Shown: positions 55,039 to 63,475, numbered from the stretch's first letter. The stretch is DNA of 64,000 bases from Fibrobacter succinogenes (GCA_902756345.1 CACVQR010000007.1:62001-126000), one strand, 5' to 3'. A program made the numbers and translations. The notes: generated by a model from the letters alone, not told the origin.

Positions 55039-56031
55039 ATGGCTACCGGTTACGAAAAAATTAATGCGATTAAAAGCAAGCTGAAGGTCAAGCAGACGGT
55101 AAATGACTTGGCTCGTCTGATGGGTTGTGGCCCGCGTACCATTTTCCGCCATTTGGAAGTAATCAGCGAAGAAAATTGCGGACTCCGCAAGTTCAAGGAA
55201 AACGGGGAAACCTTCTACATTATTCAGACCGATAAAGAAGCGAACTTCAATCAGGAAGTCGTAAAACAGCTTGAAAAAATCAAGAAAAACCTGCCGACGA
55301 GTTCCGCTCCCGATATCAAGACGGTCAAGCTTTTGGACAAGGTCATCAAGACCATGCAGACCACGAATCCCGAAGACTTTAAGCCCGAGGCGATTTCGAC
55401 GGACCCGGATTACGTTCTGGATTACGGCCCCTTCAGCGACGACAAGTTGCAAGATACCATGGTCAATCGCGTGCTCAAGGCAATTCACGACGGTTTTTCC
55501 ATCAAGATCCATTACCGCCCTTCCGGCAAGGGCCATACGGACGCCGAAGAGGTGACCCTGGAAGTGAACCCGGTCAAGGTAATTATGCGCGTAGACACGC
55601 TTTACCTGGTGGCTGGCGAAATGGATGAAAAGGGTAACCAGGCTTTCAAGAATTATGTTTTTGAACGCATTGATAGCGTAACCGAAACGAATCATGCCAT
55701 GCCCAAGTTCGTGTTCGATGCCAAACTGCATTACAAGTACTGTTTTGGCAAGTATTCTGGCCAGGGCACTCCCGAAGATGTATCTCTTGAAATCAAGTCG
55801 TCATCCAAATGGTTGCAGTCGCAGTTCGAACGTTCGCATTTCTACCCCGAAATTTCGAAGCGTTTCGACAAGAACAAGAATATGATCGTTGATATGAAAC
55901 TTCACGTGACGCCGGACTTTTTGAACTGGCTGATGGGCAATGCGGGCGAAGTCCGCATTCTTAAGCCCGCATCGCTTAAAGAAAGCGTGAAGAAGTTATT
56001 GAAAAAGGCTCTCGCTGAGATGGATGCCTAA
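55039..56031 (+). CDS. WYL-domain transcriptional regulator
   Basis: The 330-aa product has an N-terminal DeoR/HTH_11-type winged helix (NDLARLMGCGPRTIFRHLEV) and a WYL domain (about 145-240) with an IHYRPSG start, NPVKVIMRVDTLYLVAGE and FVFERIDSV. A C-terminal WCX-like extension follows. WYL domains sense nucleotide or other ligands. The ATG 55039 has a near-perfect ribosome site (AGGAGGTG). It overlaps the queA start. Confidence 0.8.
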   Translation: MATGYEKINAIKSKLKVKQTVNDLARLMGCGPRTIFRHLEVISEENCGLRKFKENGETFYIIQTDKEANFNQEVVKQLEKIKKNLPTSSAPDIKTVKLLDKVIKTMQTTNPEDFKPEAISTDPDYVLDYGPFSDDKLQDTMVNRVLKAIHDGFSIKIHYRPSGKGHTDAEEVTLEVNPVKVIMRVDTLYLVAGEMDEKGNQAFKNYVFERIDSVTETNHAMPKFVFDAKLHYKYCFGKYSGQGTPEDVSLEIKSSSKWLQSQFERSHFYPEISKRFDKNKNMIVDMKLHVTPDFLNWLMGNAGEVRILKPASLKESVKKLLKKALAEMDA

Positions 56032-57079
56032 AATGGAATCGCATAATCTTTCTGACTATAATTTTGAATTCCCCAAGGAACTGATTGCCAGCCGTACGGC
56101 GGGCAAGGGGAAAACCCGCATTCTGCATTGCCCGAAAAATGGCGGTGAACGCCGCATCATGAAGGCTCCTGAAATTGTTGACCTTTTTAAGCCGGGCGAT
56201 TGCCTGGTGGTGAATAACACCAAGGTGATTCCGGCCCGCTTGTATGGCCATACCATGCACGGCGGCGAAGTGGAAACGCTCCTGGTGCAGGCCTTGATTC
56301 CGGCCGAAGATGGCTCTGCCCGCTACGAGGCGCAGGTACGCCCGGGCAAGGCGTTCAAGGTTGGTCGCGAGCTCGATATTGCGGGTGTCAAGACCGTTGT
56401 CGAAGACATCAAGGAAGACGGCGCTCGCGTGCTGCGTTTTGCGGTGACGCCGGTGGAACTTGAAGCGGTGATGAACCGCGAAGGACACGTGCCTCTGCCG
56501 CCTTATATTGATCGCCCCGATGACGAAGACGACAAGAAAGCGTACCAGACGATTTTTGCGAAGTATTCCGGTGCGGTGGCTGCCCCGACGGCAAGCCTCC
56601 ACTTTAGCGAAGAAATGCTCGAAGCCCTCAAAGCGAAGGGCGTTTACGTTGCCGAAGTCACGCTGCATGTGGGCCCGGGAACCTTCCAGAACATTTCGGT
56701 GGAAGACTTTACCCAGCACAAAATGCACGGCGAACACTACGAACTCACCGCTGAAAACGCCGACATCATCAACAAGGCGAAACGTGAAGGTGGCCGCATT
56801 GTAACCGTGGGCACTACGAGTACCCGCGTTGTCGAAACGATTGCCGATGCAAACGGATTCCTGAAACCGCAAAAGGGAATTACCCATGCGTTTTTTTATC
56901 CGGGATACCGCTACAAGATTGTGGACGGCCTTTTGACCAACTTCCACTGGCCGAAAAGCAGCCTCATTTTGCTGGTGTCTGCCTTCTATGGCCGAGAAAA
57001 CACCCTCGAAGCCTACAAGATGGCTGTTGAAAACAAGATGAAACTTTTCAGCTACGGCGATGGAATGCTGATTCTTTAG
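56024..57079 (+). CDS. queA: S-adenosylmethionine:tRNA ribosyltransferase-isomerase
   Basis: The 351-aa product catalyses the SAM-dependent step making epoxyqueuosine in tRNA. The family marks are YNFEFPKELIA at the start, FKPGDCLVVNNTKVIPARL and the C-terminal FFYPGYRYKIVDGLLTNFH followed by PKSSLILLVSAF. Start 56024 overlaps the regulator gene by 8 bases. A second ATG at 56033 is also possible. It is convergent with the next gene (4-base overlap). Confidence 0.93.
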   Translation: MPKMESHNLSDYNFEFPKELIASRTAGKGKTRILHCPKNGGERRIMKAPEIVDLFKPGDCLVVNNTKVIPARLYGHTMHGGEVETLLVQALIPAEDGSARYEAQVRPGKAFKVGRELDIAGVKTVVEDIKEDGARVLRFAVTPVELEAVMNREGHVPLPPYIDRPDDEDDKKAYQTIFAKYSGAVAAPTASLHFSEEMLEALKAKGVYVAEVTLHVGPGTFQNISVEDFTQHKMHGEHYELTAENADIINKAKREGGRIVTVGTTSTRVVETIADANGFLKPQKGITHAFFYPGYRYKIVDGLLTNFHWPKSSLILLVSAFYGRENTLEAYKMAVENKMKLFSYGDGMLIL

Positions 57080-58335
57080 AGTCCGCTTTTTAGGGCTGCT
57101 TCTGGAATCCAGAACCAGTCTGGCCTGTATTCCAGTTCGTAACAAGCTTCGTAGATGGCCTTGCCCAGTACATAGGGCGAGGCCTCTTCTTTTAATTGCG
57201 CAACGGAAATGCCGGATTCACGGCTGTAGCCTTGCAAGAAGGCTTCGGCCGTGAATTGCTCGAATTCCTTTCCGCCGCGGCATTTTTCTGTCGCGTTGTT
57301 TTGCCGAACGGCGCTGGCATAGGCGAAGCTGCGGAGCATGCCGGCTATGTCGGCGGCGGGGGAGCGGAACCTGCGCCTGTATTCCAGAGTGCGGGTGGGT
57401 TCGCCTTCGAAGTCCAGCACGATAAACTTGCCGTCTTTATAAAGCAATTGTCCTAAGTGATAATCTCCGTGAATGCGCTGCGGTACTAGAAAGCGGGGGT
57501 CTTCGGTGCATCTAGATGCACTTGCTTTTTGTTTGTCATCCCGGGCTAGACCCGGGATCTCCTCTTGAGTTTGCAACTTCAGTTTTTCCACTCGCGCCAC
57601 CAAATCCTGTTTCCCGTTTGCCTGCAGTAAGGCAATCAATTTGTCGAAGGGAACTTCTTCGGCCCGCGGGGCGGTGCCGTCTAAATCTTTGAGTGCCTTG
57701 TGCATTTGGGCGGTGGTGCGCCCGAGTTCAAGTGCGGCGTCTGCAAAAAAGTTCTGGCTGCCGGATTGCGTTTTCTCGCTCGGTGTGCGGACCATTAAAT
57801 CCCAAGCGCTTGTTGCGTCTTCGATATGATTTTCGAGAATGCCGATAGCGTAACTTGCGGTGTAATCTTGATATTCGATGAATCCTAGAAGTCGCGGAAC
57901 ACCGTCAAAATGGGTCGCGTTCAGTTGCGAGAGGATTTCTTGTTCGGGGTGAATGCCTGCCTGTAGACGGCGGAACATCTTGAAAAAGGACTTGCCCTTG
58001 ACATAGAAGGCGGAATTGCTCTGCTCGGCACCTAGCGGGGTTGCTGTTGCGAGCGACGCGCGGTCAAGTTCTGCGAACCGCTGGAATTTGAAAAAACCGT
58101 TGCGTGCCTTGTACGCCTGGATTGCGGCAACGCTTCCAAAACCTTCAGCGAGAAGGGCGCCCGCTTTAGATTCGTCGCTCATGGTGGCGTACAGGTCGCT
58201 TGTACCGTTTTCGAATTCAACCTTAAGAATCTGGAGTTGTACGCCCGCGATTTCGGCAGAATCCATTTCGCTGACTTGACGGATGGCCTGCCCCTTGCCC
58301 ATGAACCAGCGTTTTCTTGAAATGTCCTCAATCAT
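57076..58335 (-). CDS. Maltokinase-like (Pep2/Mak) sugar kinase
   Basis: The 419-aa product resembles the maltokinases that make maltose-1-phosphate. RKRWFMGKGQAI near the start is the usual N-terminal cap motif. RIHGDYHLGQLLY (catalytic Asp loop), FIVLDFEGEPTR (Mg2+ site) and SPAADIAGMLRSFAYA follow near residues 302-355. A short in-frame insertion (about residues 255-268, EIPGLARDDKQ) is the translation of a palindromic repeat at 57534-57563. Start 58335 (MIEDISRKRW) is preferred over 58356, because the extra residues would come from a heptamer repeat. No treS or glgE lies nearby. Confidence 0.78.
   Translation of the reverse strand: MIEDISRKRWFMGKGQAIRQVSEMDSAEIAGVQLQILKVEFENGTSDLYATMSDESKAGALLAEGFGSVAAIQAYKARNGFFKFQRFAELDRASLATATPLGAEQSNSAFYVKGKSFFKMFRRLQAGIHPEQEILSQLNATHFDGVPRLLGFIEYQDYTASYAIGILENHIEDATSAWDLMVRTPSEKTQSGSQNFFADAALELGRTTAQMHKALKDLDGTAPRAEEVPFDKLIALLQANGKQDLVARVEKLKLQTQEEIPGLARDDKQKASASRCTEDPRFLVPQRIHGDYHLGQLLYKDGKFIVLDFEGEPTRTLEYRRRFRSPAADIAGMLRSFAYASAVRQNNATEKCRGGKEFEQFTAEAFLQGYSRESGISVAQLKEEASPYVLGKAIYEACYELEYRPDWFWIPEAALKSGL
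57534..57563. repeat. Palindromic repeat inside the maltokinase-like gene
   Basis: The 30-base element starts TGTCATCCCGGG and ends CCCGGGATCTCC, with a CTAGA centre. Related to the element at 28426-28454. It is read in frame as a short loop in the protein. Confidence 0.65.
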
Positions 58336-58368
58336 CGCACATCTCGCATCACACATTTCACATTAGCC
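58333..58368. repeat. One-armed heptamer repeat
   Basis: CATCGCA, CATCTCG, CATCACA and CATTTCA units (7-bp phase) span the gap between the maltokinase-like gene and the 117-aa gene upstream on the minus strand. They give an extra in-frame ATG to the kinase gene. Confidence 0.6.
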
Positions 58369-58716
58369 TCTGGCCTTAAGCGGTGGAAAATACCCTTGGG
58401 CGCGCAGCGTGGCGAGAATCTTGAGTTGTGTTTCGAGAGGCTCCTTGAGAATCCCTTCGAGCACGAAATCGGGAATGCGTTTTTGTGGACGGAATTCCTT
58501 GGGAATATCTTTAAAATCGGACAGTTGCCAGTTCACGAGGAGCTTGGGCAGGAATTGATCCCACGGAAACAGGTCGCTTGGTTTGAGGTAAAAACGGGCT
58601 GGCTTTTTACCGTCTTTGGCGTCGAGCAATAGGGAACCGTCCCTAAAGCAACTAAAAAGCACAGCCTGCCTTTCCTCGTTCGAGGTGGCGGGCTGCGCTG
58701 GTATAACTAACACCAT
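58363..58716 (-). CDS. Hypothetical protein, second gene of a small autoregulated unit
   Basis: The 117-aa product starts at ATG 58716. A longer in-frame version is a shadow of the small gene upstream. It is soluble, with FYLKPSDLFPWDQFLPKL and EPLETQLKILATLRAQGYF as helical segments. I recognise no family. It follows the 43-aa gene by 17 bases on the same strand and shares its promoter. Small two-gene units with a DNA-binding first product can be toxin-antitoxin pairs, but nothing here shows toxicity. Confidence 0.6.
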   Translation of the reverse strand: MVLVIPAQPATSNEERQAVLFSCFRDGSLLLDAKDGKKPARFYLKPSDLFPWDQFLPKLLVNWQLSDFKDIPKEFRPQKRIPDFVLEGILKEPLETQLKILATLRAQGYFPPLKARG

Positions 58717-58733
58717 TTTCAAAGTACGAAACC

Positions 58734-58865
58734 TTAGGCCGCAAGTTCCCTTTGGATTTGCGAATACTGATAGCTCGAAATCGACGTGATTTTGAGAATC
58801 AGTTCGCGTGTAATGCCGGCCTTGATTAGCGCCTTCGCATACTGGAGTCTGCTTGTGTTCGACAT
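58734..58865 (-). CDS. 43-aa small protein, possible HTH autoregulator
   Basis: The 43-aa product MSNTSRLQYAKALIKAGITR... is encoded at 58865-58734, too short for most gene callers. ALIKAGITRELILKITSISS has the pattern of the short helix-turn-helix seen at the ends of Rpn/PDDEXK and transposase-like proteins. Support for a real gene is a ribosome site (AGGTAAG), a textbook promoter with a perfect palindrome just upstream (58917-58947) and close coupling to the next gene. DNA binding is inferred. Confidence 0.65.
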   Translation of the reverse strand: MSNTSRLQYAKALIKAGITRELILKITSISSYQYSQIQRELAA

Positions 58866-58916
58866 AACTTACCTCACACGTTAAGACACTGTCGATTTGT
58901 TTACTCCAATAAAGAT

Positions 58917-58947
58917 ACAATAAAATTTTGACATTTCAATGTCAAAA
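58917..58947 (-). promoter_or_regulatory. Promoter with perfect palindromic operator
   Basis: On the minus strand, TTGACA (58940-58945), a 17-base spacer and TATTGT (58917-58922) form a sigma-70-type promoter about 45-50 bases before the 43-aa gene. A perfect 22-base inverted repeat, TTTTGACATT-TC-AATGTCAAAA (58926-58947), covers the -35 and half the spacer, an ideal position for a repressor. Confidence 0.75.
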
Positions 58948-59084
58948 ATAATGCATTTTTTTCGTGTTTTCGGGTATATTGGGCCTAACTTGTTGATAGT
59001 TCGTGAATTAGGTCCATTCACTTTCTTTAGGGAAAATGTGATATAAATTACAGAAAAATGCAGGTTACTTTTGTTAACGATCTG

Positions 59085-59864
59085 TTACAAAAGGTCCTTC
59101 AAAACAGGGAATTTGATGCGGTATTCTTCTTGCGGAGTCGATTCAATTCGCCCGTAGACAATGCATTCTTCCTGGCCGTTTGCGCTTGCGATGATTTCGC
59201 CTTTTGGGTTGACTATCATGGAGTTACCGCCGTTTAGTTCGCTACCGGTGCAGTTGACTGCGGCCATGTATACTTGGTCCTCGATAGCGCGGGCTTGCAG
59301 CAAGGTTTTCCAGTGTGCAATGCGTGCGAGTGGCCATGCTGCCTGAACGGTGATAAGTCTTGCCCCTGCCTTGACGGCGTCACGGTAAAGTTCCGGGAAT
59401 CGCAAGTCAAAGCAAATGGTTGCTGCCGTATTCCAATTTGCTATTTTGAATAAATTAACTTTTTCGCCGGCACTGAATTTCGCTTGTTCCATGAAGAAGG
59501 GACGGCGCTTGTCGTAGTGCGCGAATTCTTGTGCGCATTCGGGAACGTAGACGCTGCTGTGGTTCAAGAGCGTGCCGTTGGATTTTGCAATGCCCGCCCC
59601 CATGACGGTGCAGCCGGTTTGGTTTGCAAGTTCGTAGAGCAACTTTGCGGTCTCGCCGGAATCCTTCGTCGAAAAGTCTTCGGCAGCAGATTCGGGGTGC
59701 AGGGGCAAGTAGCCCGTGGCAAACATTTCGGGCAAAACGATAAGTCCTGGCACGGGGTCGCTTGCGTTTTTGCGGATTTTGGCGGTCAGTTCGCGCACTT
59801 TGGCGAAGTTTTTTGCCTTGTCGTTCGGGGCGACGTCCATTTGTACCAAGTAAATATCGAGCAT
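59085..59864 (-). CDS. Nitrilase-superfamily amidase
   Basis: The 259-aa product has the Glu-Lys-Cys triad of carbon-nitrogen hydrolases: VLPEMFATGY (Glu about 45), YDKRRPF (Lys about 113) and AATICFDLRFPELYR (Cys about 149). Its length and motifs are near omega-amidase/NIT2 and YafV-type enzymes, which hydrolyse keto-acid amides. I chose ATG 59864, because longer in-frame starts lack family sequence. It is divergent from the barrel gene. Confidence 0.85.
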   Translation of the reverse strand: MLDIYLVQMDVAPNDKAKNFAKVRELTAKIRKNASDPVPGLIVLPEMFATGYLPLHPESAAEDFSTKDSGETAKLLYELANQTGCTVMGAGIAKSNGTLLNHSSVYVPECAQEFAHYDKRRPFFMEQAKFSAGEKVNLFKIANWNTAATICFDLRFPELYRDAVKAGARLITVQAAWPLARIAHWKTLLQARAIEDQVYMAAVNCTGSELNGGNSMIVNPKGEIIASANGQEECIVYGRIESTPQEEYRIKFPVLKDLL

Positions 59865-59925
59865 ACTATAAATATAGAACTTAGTTGGTAGAACTAAGAA
59901 CTTAGTTTTTTCTATTTTAAAAAAT

Positions 59926-62295
59926 ATGAGATTACGCTCCCTGTTTGTTTTCGTACTGCTTTTTGCAGCAGCCATATTTGCCGCGACCCCGACCTTGATT
60001 GTGGGTGTGGTTCTGGAATCCGAAACTGATTTGCCTATCAAGAATGCGACGATTACCTATGTCTCGGGTAAGAAGCTCGGTGAAACCGATTCCGATGGTC
60101 GATTCGAATTGACTGCCGATTCCAAGAATGCGGTGCTTATCTTTAAAAAAGACGGTTTCGATAGCGTGCAGGTGGAACTGCAGGATTTTGCGGACTTGTT
60201 CGACATGGTGATTACCATGCAGACGACTGCCGACGTGCGCAACCTGGGAACAAGCACTGTGATCGGTGGCGGTGGCGACAAGGTGCAATGGACTTTTGAA
60301 CGCAAGGTGAATCTCGATAAGCTTGAAGATGCGGCCGGCATGCGTTTCGACGTGACGGAACACCTGAGCCAGATGCCGGGTATTTCGGGCCAGAAAGACT
60401 TTAGCAGCGCTCTTTACTACGAGGGCTCCCGTGCAAGCGACGTGGCTTACCACTTGGGCAGGCTCCGCGTGCCGAACATGCGCCACTTGGATGTCGGGTT
60501 CCCGGGCAACCTTTCGGTGATTAACCCGCATATCCTGAGTGCAATCGAAATTCATGACCATTACGGAGAAGGCCCGATCGGTCAGGGCCTGGCAACGTCT
60601 GTGCAGTACATTCCCGAACAGACCAAGGGAGACTGGGGGCTGCGTGGAACGGCCGGCATTGCCTTGCAAGAAGTGGTGGTCGACGCACCGTGGCTTTTCT
60701 GGGACAGCTTCAGGTTCTCTTTCCGCAGACTCGACGACGAAATGCTCAAGAACATGGGCGAAAAGTTCTTTAGCGAATTCCGCAAGGACCGCAGCGCCGA
60801 ATGTTCGGGTAGCGATTGTAACGTGAAAACTTCTGACCCGTATGATTTGACCGCTTTTGACGTATATGCCCAGTTTAACGGTTCTGACACCAACGGCAAC
60901 ACTTGGGCCTTGCGCACCTTGTATAGCTCCGATGAATACAGCGTGCACCAGGATACCGCGACCTCTTATAACGAGGTGAACTCGATCGACATTATCGAAG
61001 GCAAGCAGCAGTACTTGGTGGTAGGTGCCGAATACAATTCCCGCTTCGGAACCTCGGCTCATGCCGGCGTGGTGCGCGAAGTGCTGGGCGATACGCTCCG
61101 CGATACGAAGGGATTCCGCAATACGGCTAATTCCAAGGAAGCCGCCACCTATATTGACGGTTACGAACAGACCCATACGACTTTGACAGGCGGCATCGAC
61201 AAGAACTTCAAGGGAAGTATCCTGGGCTCCAAGCTGAGCTGGGCCTTGCTTTATGAACACCACTTCGTGGAACGTAGTTACCAGGATTACGGTGGTTCGA
61301 TTACGGATGACTTTAATGCGGGCGTGTGGTCGGGTGCCGGCCGCATGAACTGGCAGAGCGACTTTTCTCAGAAGATTCTTTCTGTGGGTGCGGTGACCGA
61401 CTTGGGAGAACGCGAAGCGGCTCCGACAGCCTCGTTCGACTTTGACCAGAACCTTTCTCATGTGGACACTGCTTACTGGAGATTGATTGCAAACGCCGCT
61501 TACCGCAGCGACTGGAAGCCTTATTATGATGACGGCGATCTGACGGGTCGCCTGGAATCGGGCGTGTCCGGCAAGCTCGGCTTGGGTTACAACTCCAAGT
61601 ACTTTGTGGCTCAGGGTTCCGGCTTTGGCCGTTACTACCCGGATCCGCTGCTCCCGATGCCTAAGGCTTTTGCGCAGTACGAAGACGTGACACCGATTGA
61701 CTACGCCTGGGTGGCAGGTGCTTCTGCCACGATGGAACTCAAGACTTCTCACCATTTCTCGATGGCGACGAACGTGAGCTCCGTGTATGGTGAATATGAA
61801 CTCGATGGTGGCAAGTCACTCCCGTGGGAAGCGAACTCCCGCTTGGATATTCTGTCGCATTTCCGCTATTACCCGCGTAAGGACTCGATTCTTTCGTTTA
61901 TCATTACGCACCACGCAGCATTGCACCGTCCTCTTTATTACTACGAAATCATGCCGTCTGATCCGAAGGACCGCAGCAACGGTACCCGTCGCCTCAAGGA
62001 TTTCCATGACTTCACGGACATGTTCCGTACGGATGCCCGCGTGAACCTGGATTTGATTGGCAAGAACAACAGCTTCTTCAGGACGGCAAGATTCTACGTG
62101 GAAGTGGACAATATCTTTGCAAACCTGGATGTCGATGCCCTCAAGTTCCTGGGTAGTGAAAACGCCCGCGAACGTTCTTGGGTGACCCGCGACAATAACG
62201 AAGACATTAACGATGGCTATGACCTGGTGCCGTTTATTGCCAAGGGCATGGGCCTGTACGTGCAATTCGGTGTCGAAGTCCAGCTGGGAATCTAG
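59926..62295 (+). CDS. TonB-dependent-receptor-like outer-membrane barrel
   Basis: The 789-aa product has a signal peptide (LFVFVLLFAAAIFAA), a carboxypeptidase-regulatory-type domain (about 25-100, GVVLESETDLPIKNATITYV), a plug-like domain (about 125-235, LSQMPGISG, NPHILSAIEIHDHYGEG) and a long beta-barrel ending VQFGVEVQLGI. It probably imports or binds a glycan or other substrate at the outer membrane. No TonB-box sequence is obvious. The start is set by the signal peptide. Confidence 0.75.
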   Translation: MRLRSLFVFVLLFAAAIFAATPTLIVGVVLESETDLPIKNATITYVSGKKLGETDSDGRFELTADSKNAVLIFKKDGFDSVQVELQDFADLFDMVITMQTTADVRNLGTSTVIGGGGDKVQWTFERKVNLDKLEDAAGMRFDVTEHLSQMPGISGQKDFSSALYYEGSRASDVAYHLGRLRVPNMRHLDVGFPGNLSVINPHILSAIEIHDHYGEGPIGQGLATSVQYIPEQTKGDWGLRGTAGIALQEVVVDAPWLFWDSFRFSFRRLDDEMLKNMGEKFFSEFRKDRSAECSGSDCNVKTSDPYDLTAFDVYAQFNGSDTNGNTWALRTLYSSDEYSVHQDTATSYNEVNSIDIIEGKQQYLVVGAEYNSRFGTSAHAGVVREVLGDTLRDTKGFRNTANSKEAATYIDGYEQTHTTLTGGIDKNFKGSILGSKLSWALLYEHHFVERSYQDYGGSITDDFNAGVWSGAGRMNWQSDFSQKILSVGAVTDLGEREAAPTASFDFDQNLSHVDTAYWRLIANAAYRSDWKPYYDDGDLTGRLESGVSGKLGLGYNSKYFVAQGSGFGRYYPDPLLPMPKAFAQYEDVTPIDYAWVAGASATMELKTSHHFSMATNVSSVYGEYELDGGKSLPWEANSRLDILSHFRYYPRKDSILSFIITHHAALHRPLYYYEIMPSDPKDRSNGTRRLKDFHDFTDMFRTDARVNLDLIGKNNSFFRTARFYVEVDNIFANLDVDALKFLGSENARERSWVTRDNNEDINDGYDLVPFIAKGMGLYVQFGVEVQLGI

Positions 62296-62306
62296 TTGCT
62301 AGAAGA

Positions 62307-62379
62307 TGAATGATGTGTAATGTGAAATGTGTGAAGGGAAATAATACATCTCACATTCCTCATTTCTCATTTCACATTG
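62307..62379. repeat. Heptamer-built hairpin repeat
   Basis: GATGTGTAATGTGAAATGTG on the left and CATCTCACATTCCTCATTTC-type units on the right, in 7-bp phase, between the barrel gene and the dipeptidase gene. Confidence 0.75.
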
Positions 62380-62396
62380 ATATTTTGGTTGGGCTC

Positions 62397-63119
62397 ATGT
62401 TTCGGATACTTCTGACAGTACTTTTTCTGGGTGTCATGGCTTTTGCTCATGAGACTGATTCTCTGTTTGTTCCGCCGAAGCCCGATAAGCCCTTGCGTTA
62501 TTGCAGTTCTGTCAAAAAGTGGATTGAATTTGCGATGGCAGATTCCAACATGGTCGAAATTACGCGCCTGAAGGGCGTGCGCATGGACCTGCGTTATGCG
62601 ACTTTCAATAACGTGACAGGCCATGACTTGTACTGCGGCGTGCAGCGAGCCTTTGTGCATAAAGATGCCGCGGCAAAACTCCGCAAGGCTGTGAAAATTA
62701 TGGAACGTGAAATGCCGGGTTCCGAACTTGTGATTTTCGATGCGTCGCGCCCGCTGTATGCGCAAGAGGCTTTGCGAAAGACTGTGCGTGGAACGCCCTA
62801 TTCTGCCTACGTGTCGTCGCCGGCCACGGGCGGGCTCCATAATTTTGGCTTGGCGCTGGACTTGGGTATTACCGATGCCGATGGCAACTTGCTTGACATG
62901 GGCACGGACTTTGATTCTTTTGAACGCTGCGCGGGCGAAGTCGGCGAAGCGGAAGCTTTAAAGAGCGGCAGGCTTACGCAGGAACAAGTGGATAACCGCA
63001 ACAAGCTCCGCAAGATTATGCGCGGGGCGGGCTGGGTCCCGCTCGGCAGCGAATGGTGGCATTTTAATGCTTACCCCAGCAAGTACGTGCGCGAAAACTA
63101 TCCGAAGTTTCCGCTTTAA
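62397..63119 (+). CDS. D-Ala-D-Ala dipeptidase, VanX/DdpX (M15D) family
   Basis: The 240-aa product has a signal peptide (ILLTVLFLGVMAFAH) and then the M15D metal-dipeptidase motifs: FDASRPLYAQEAL (catalytic Arg), GGLHNFGLALDLGI (SxHxxGxAxD zinc ligands His and Asp), and SEWWHFN (catalytic Glu and third ligand His). It would cleave D-Ala-D-Ala in the periplasm for peptidoglycan recycling. Vancomycin resistance is not implied, because no van ligase is near. Start 62397 is set by the signal peptide. Confidence 0.85.
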   Translation: MFRILLTVLFLGVMAFAHETDSLFVPPKPDKPLRYCSSVKKWIEFAMADSNMVEITRLKGVRMDLRYATFNNVTGHDLYCGVQRAFVHKDAAAKLRKAVKIMEREMPGSELVIFDASRPLYAQEALRKTVRGTPYSAYVSSPATGGLHNFGLALDLGITDADGNLLDMGTDFDSFERCAGEVGEAEALKSGRLTQEQVDNRNKLRKIMRGAGWVPLGSEWWHFNAYPSKYVRENYPKFPL

Positions 63120-63170
63120 CGATAATTTTAACGATGTTGTTAGTTTGTTTTAAATGCTTTTTGAGGGGCT

Positions 63171-63211
63171 GTACAGGCTAGATAATGTGTAATGGCGGAA
63201 ATGGCCTGTAC
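63171..63211. repeat. Palindrome-armed unit 1
   Basis: 41 bases: GTACAGGC at the left, GCCTGTAC at the right (8-bp arms), 25-base variable interior. Confidence 0.7.
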
Positions 63212-63254
63212 TATTTTTCGATTTTTTGAAAAAATGAAGGTTGCTTTGCTGCTG

Positions 63255-63295
63255 GTACAGGTTGAATGGTATACTTGAGCTTGTTAGACCTGTAC
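63255..63295. repeat. Palindrome-armed unit 2
   Basis: 41 bases. GTACAGGT pairs with ACCTGTAC, so the change at arm position 8 is compensated on the other side. Confidence 0.7.
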
Positions 63296-63340
63296 GAAAC
63301 GCCTTCTTTTCGGTTGTCAAATGCTTTTTGAGAGATTTTG

Positions 63341-63380
63341 TACAGGCTAAAAGTATTGCGCAATTTGAAAAGGCCTGTAC
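63341..63380. repeat. Palindrome-armed unit 3
   Basis: 40 bases. GTACAGGC / GCCTGTAC arms, same flanking word as unit 1. Confidence 0.7.
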
Positions 63381-63424
63381 AAGCCGCATTTTTTTTTGAA
63401 AAATCTGGCCTATGTGACATTTTG

Positions 63425-63465
63425 GTACAGGCTAAAAAGTTTATTGTGGAAAAATTGGTCTGTAC
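63425..63465. repeat. Palindrome-armed unit 4
   Basis: 41 bases. GTACAGGC pairs with GTCTGTAC through one G-U wobble if read as RNA. Confidence 0.7.
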
Positions 63466-63475
63466 AATACAGAAA

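Larger units (their letters stand above)
63120..63475. other. Regular palindrome array between convergent genes
   Basis: A 356-base gene-free gap between the 3' ends of the dipeptidase and priA genes. It holds four units of 40-41 bases, each GTACAGG(C/T)...(G/A)(C/T)CTGTAC, starting at 63171, 63255, 63341 and 63425. The gaps between units are 43-45 bases, so the starts are 84-86 bases apart. Units 1 and 3, and 2 and 4, are exactly 170 bases apart, as if a two-unit block had been duplicated. AAATGCTTTTTGAG precedes units 1 and 3. No protein gene or known RNA is recognised. Confidence 0.75.

Noticed and set aside
58717-58920. In-frame upstream extension of the 117-aa gene
   Set aside because: This DNA encodes the 43-aa protein in another frame, with its own ribosome site and promoter, so the extension is a shadow.
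59932-61755. 607-codon open frame opposite the TonB-receptor-like gene
   Set aside because: The + strand gene has a signal peptide and barrel pattern. The opposite frame has no recognisable protein features.
62397-63119. Vancomycin-resistance gene
   Set aside because: The VanX-like dipeptidase has a signal peptide and no vanH/vanA or vanRS neighbours, so peptidoglycan recycling is more likely.
63171-63465. CRISPR array
   Set aside because: The conserved parts are short inverted arms around variable interiors, no identical direct repeat of 24-40 bases exists, and no cas gene is near.
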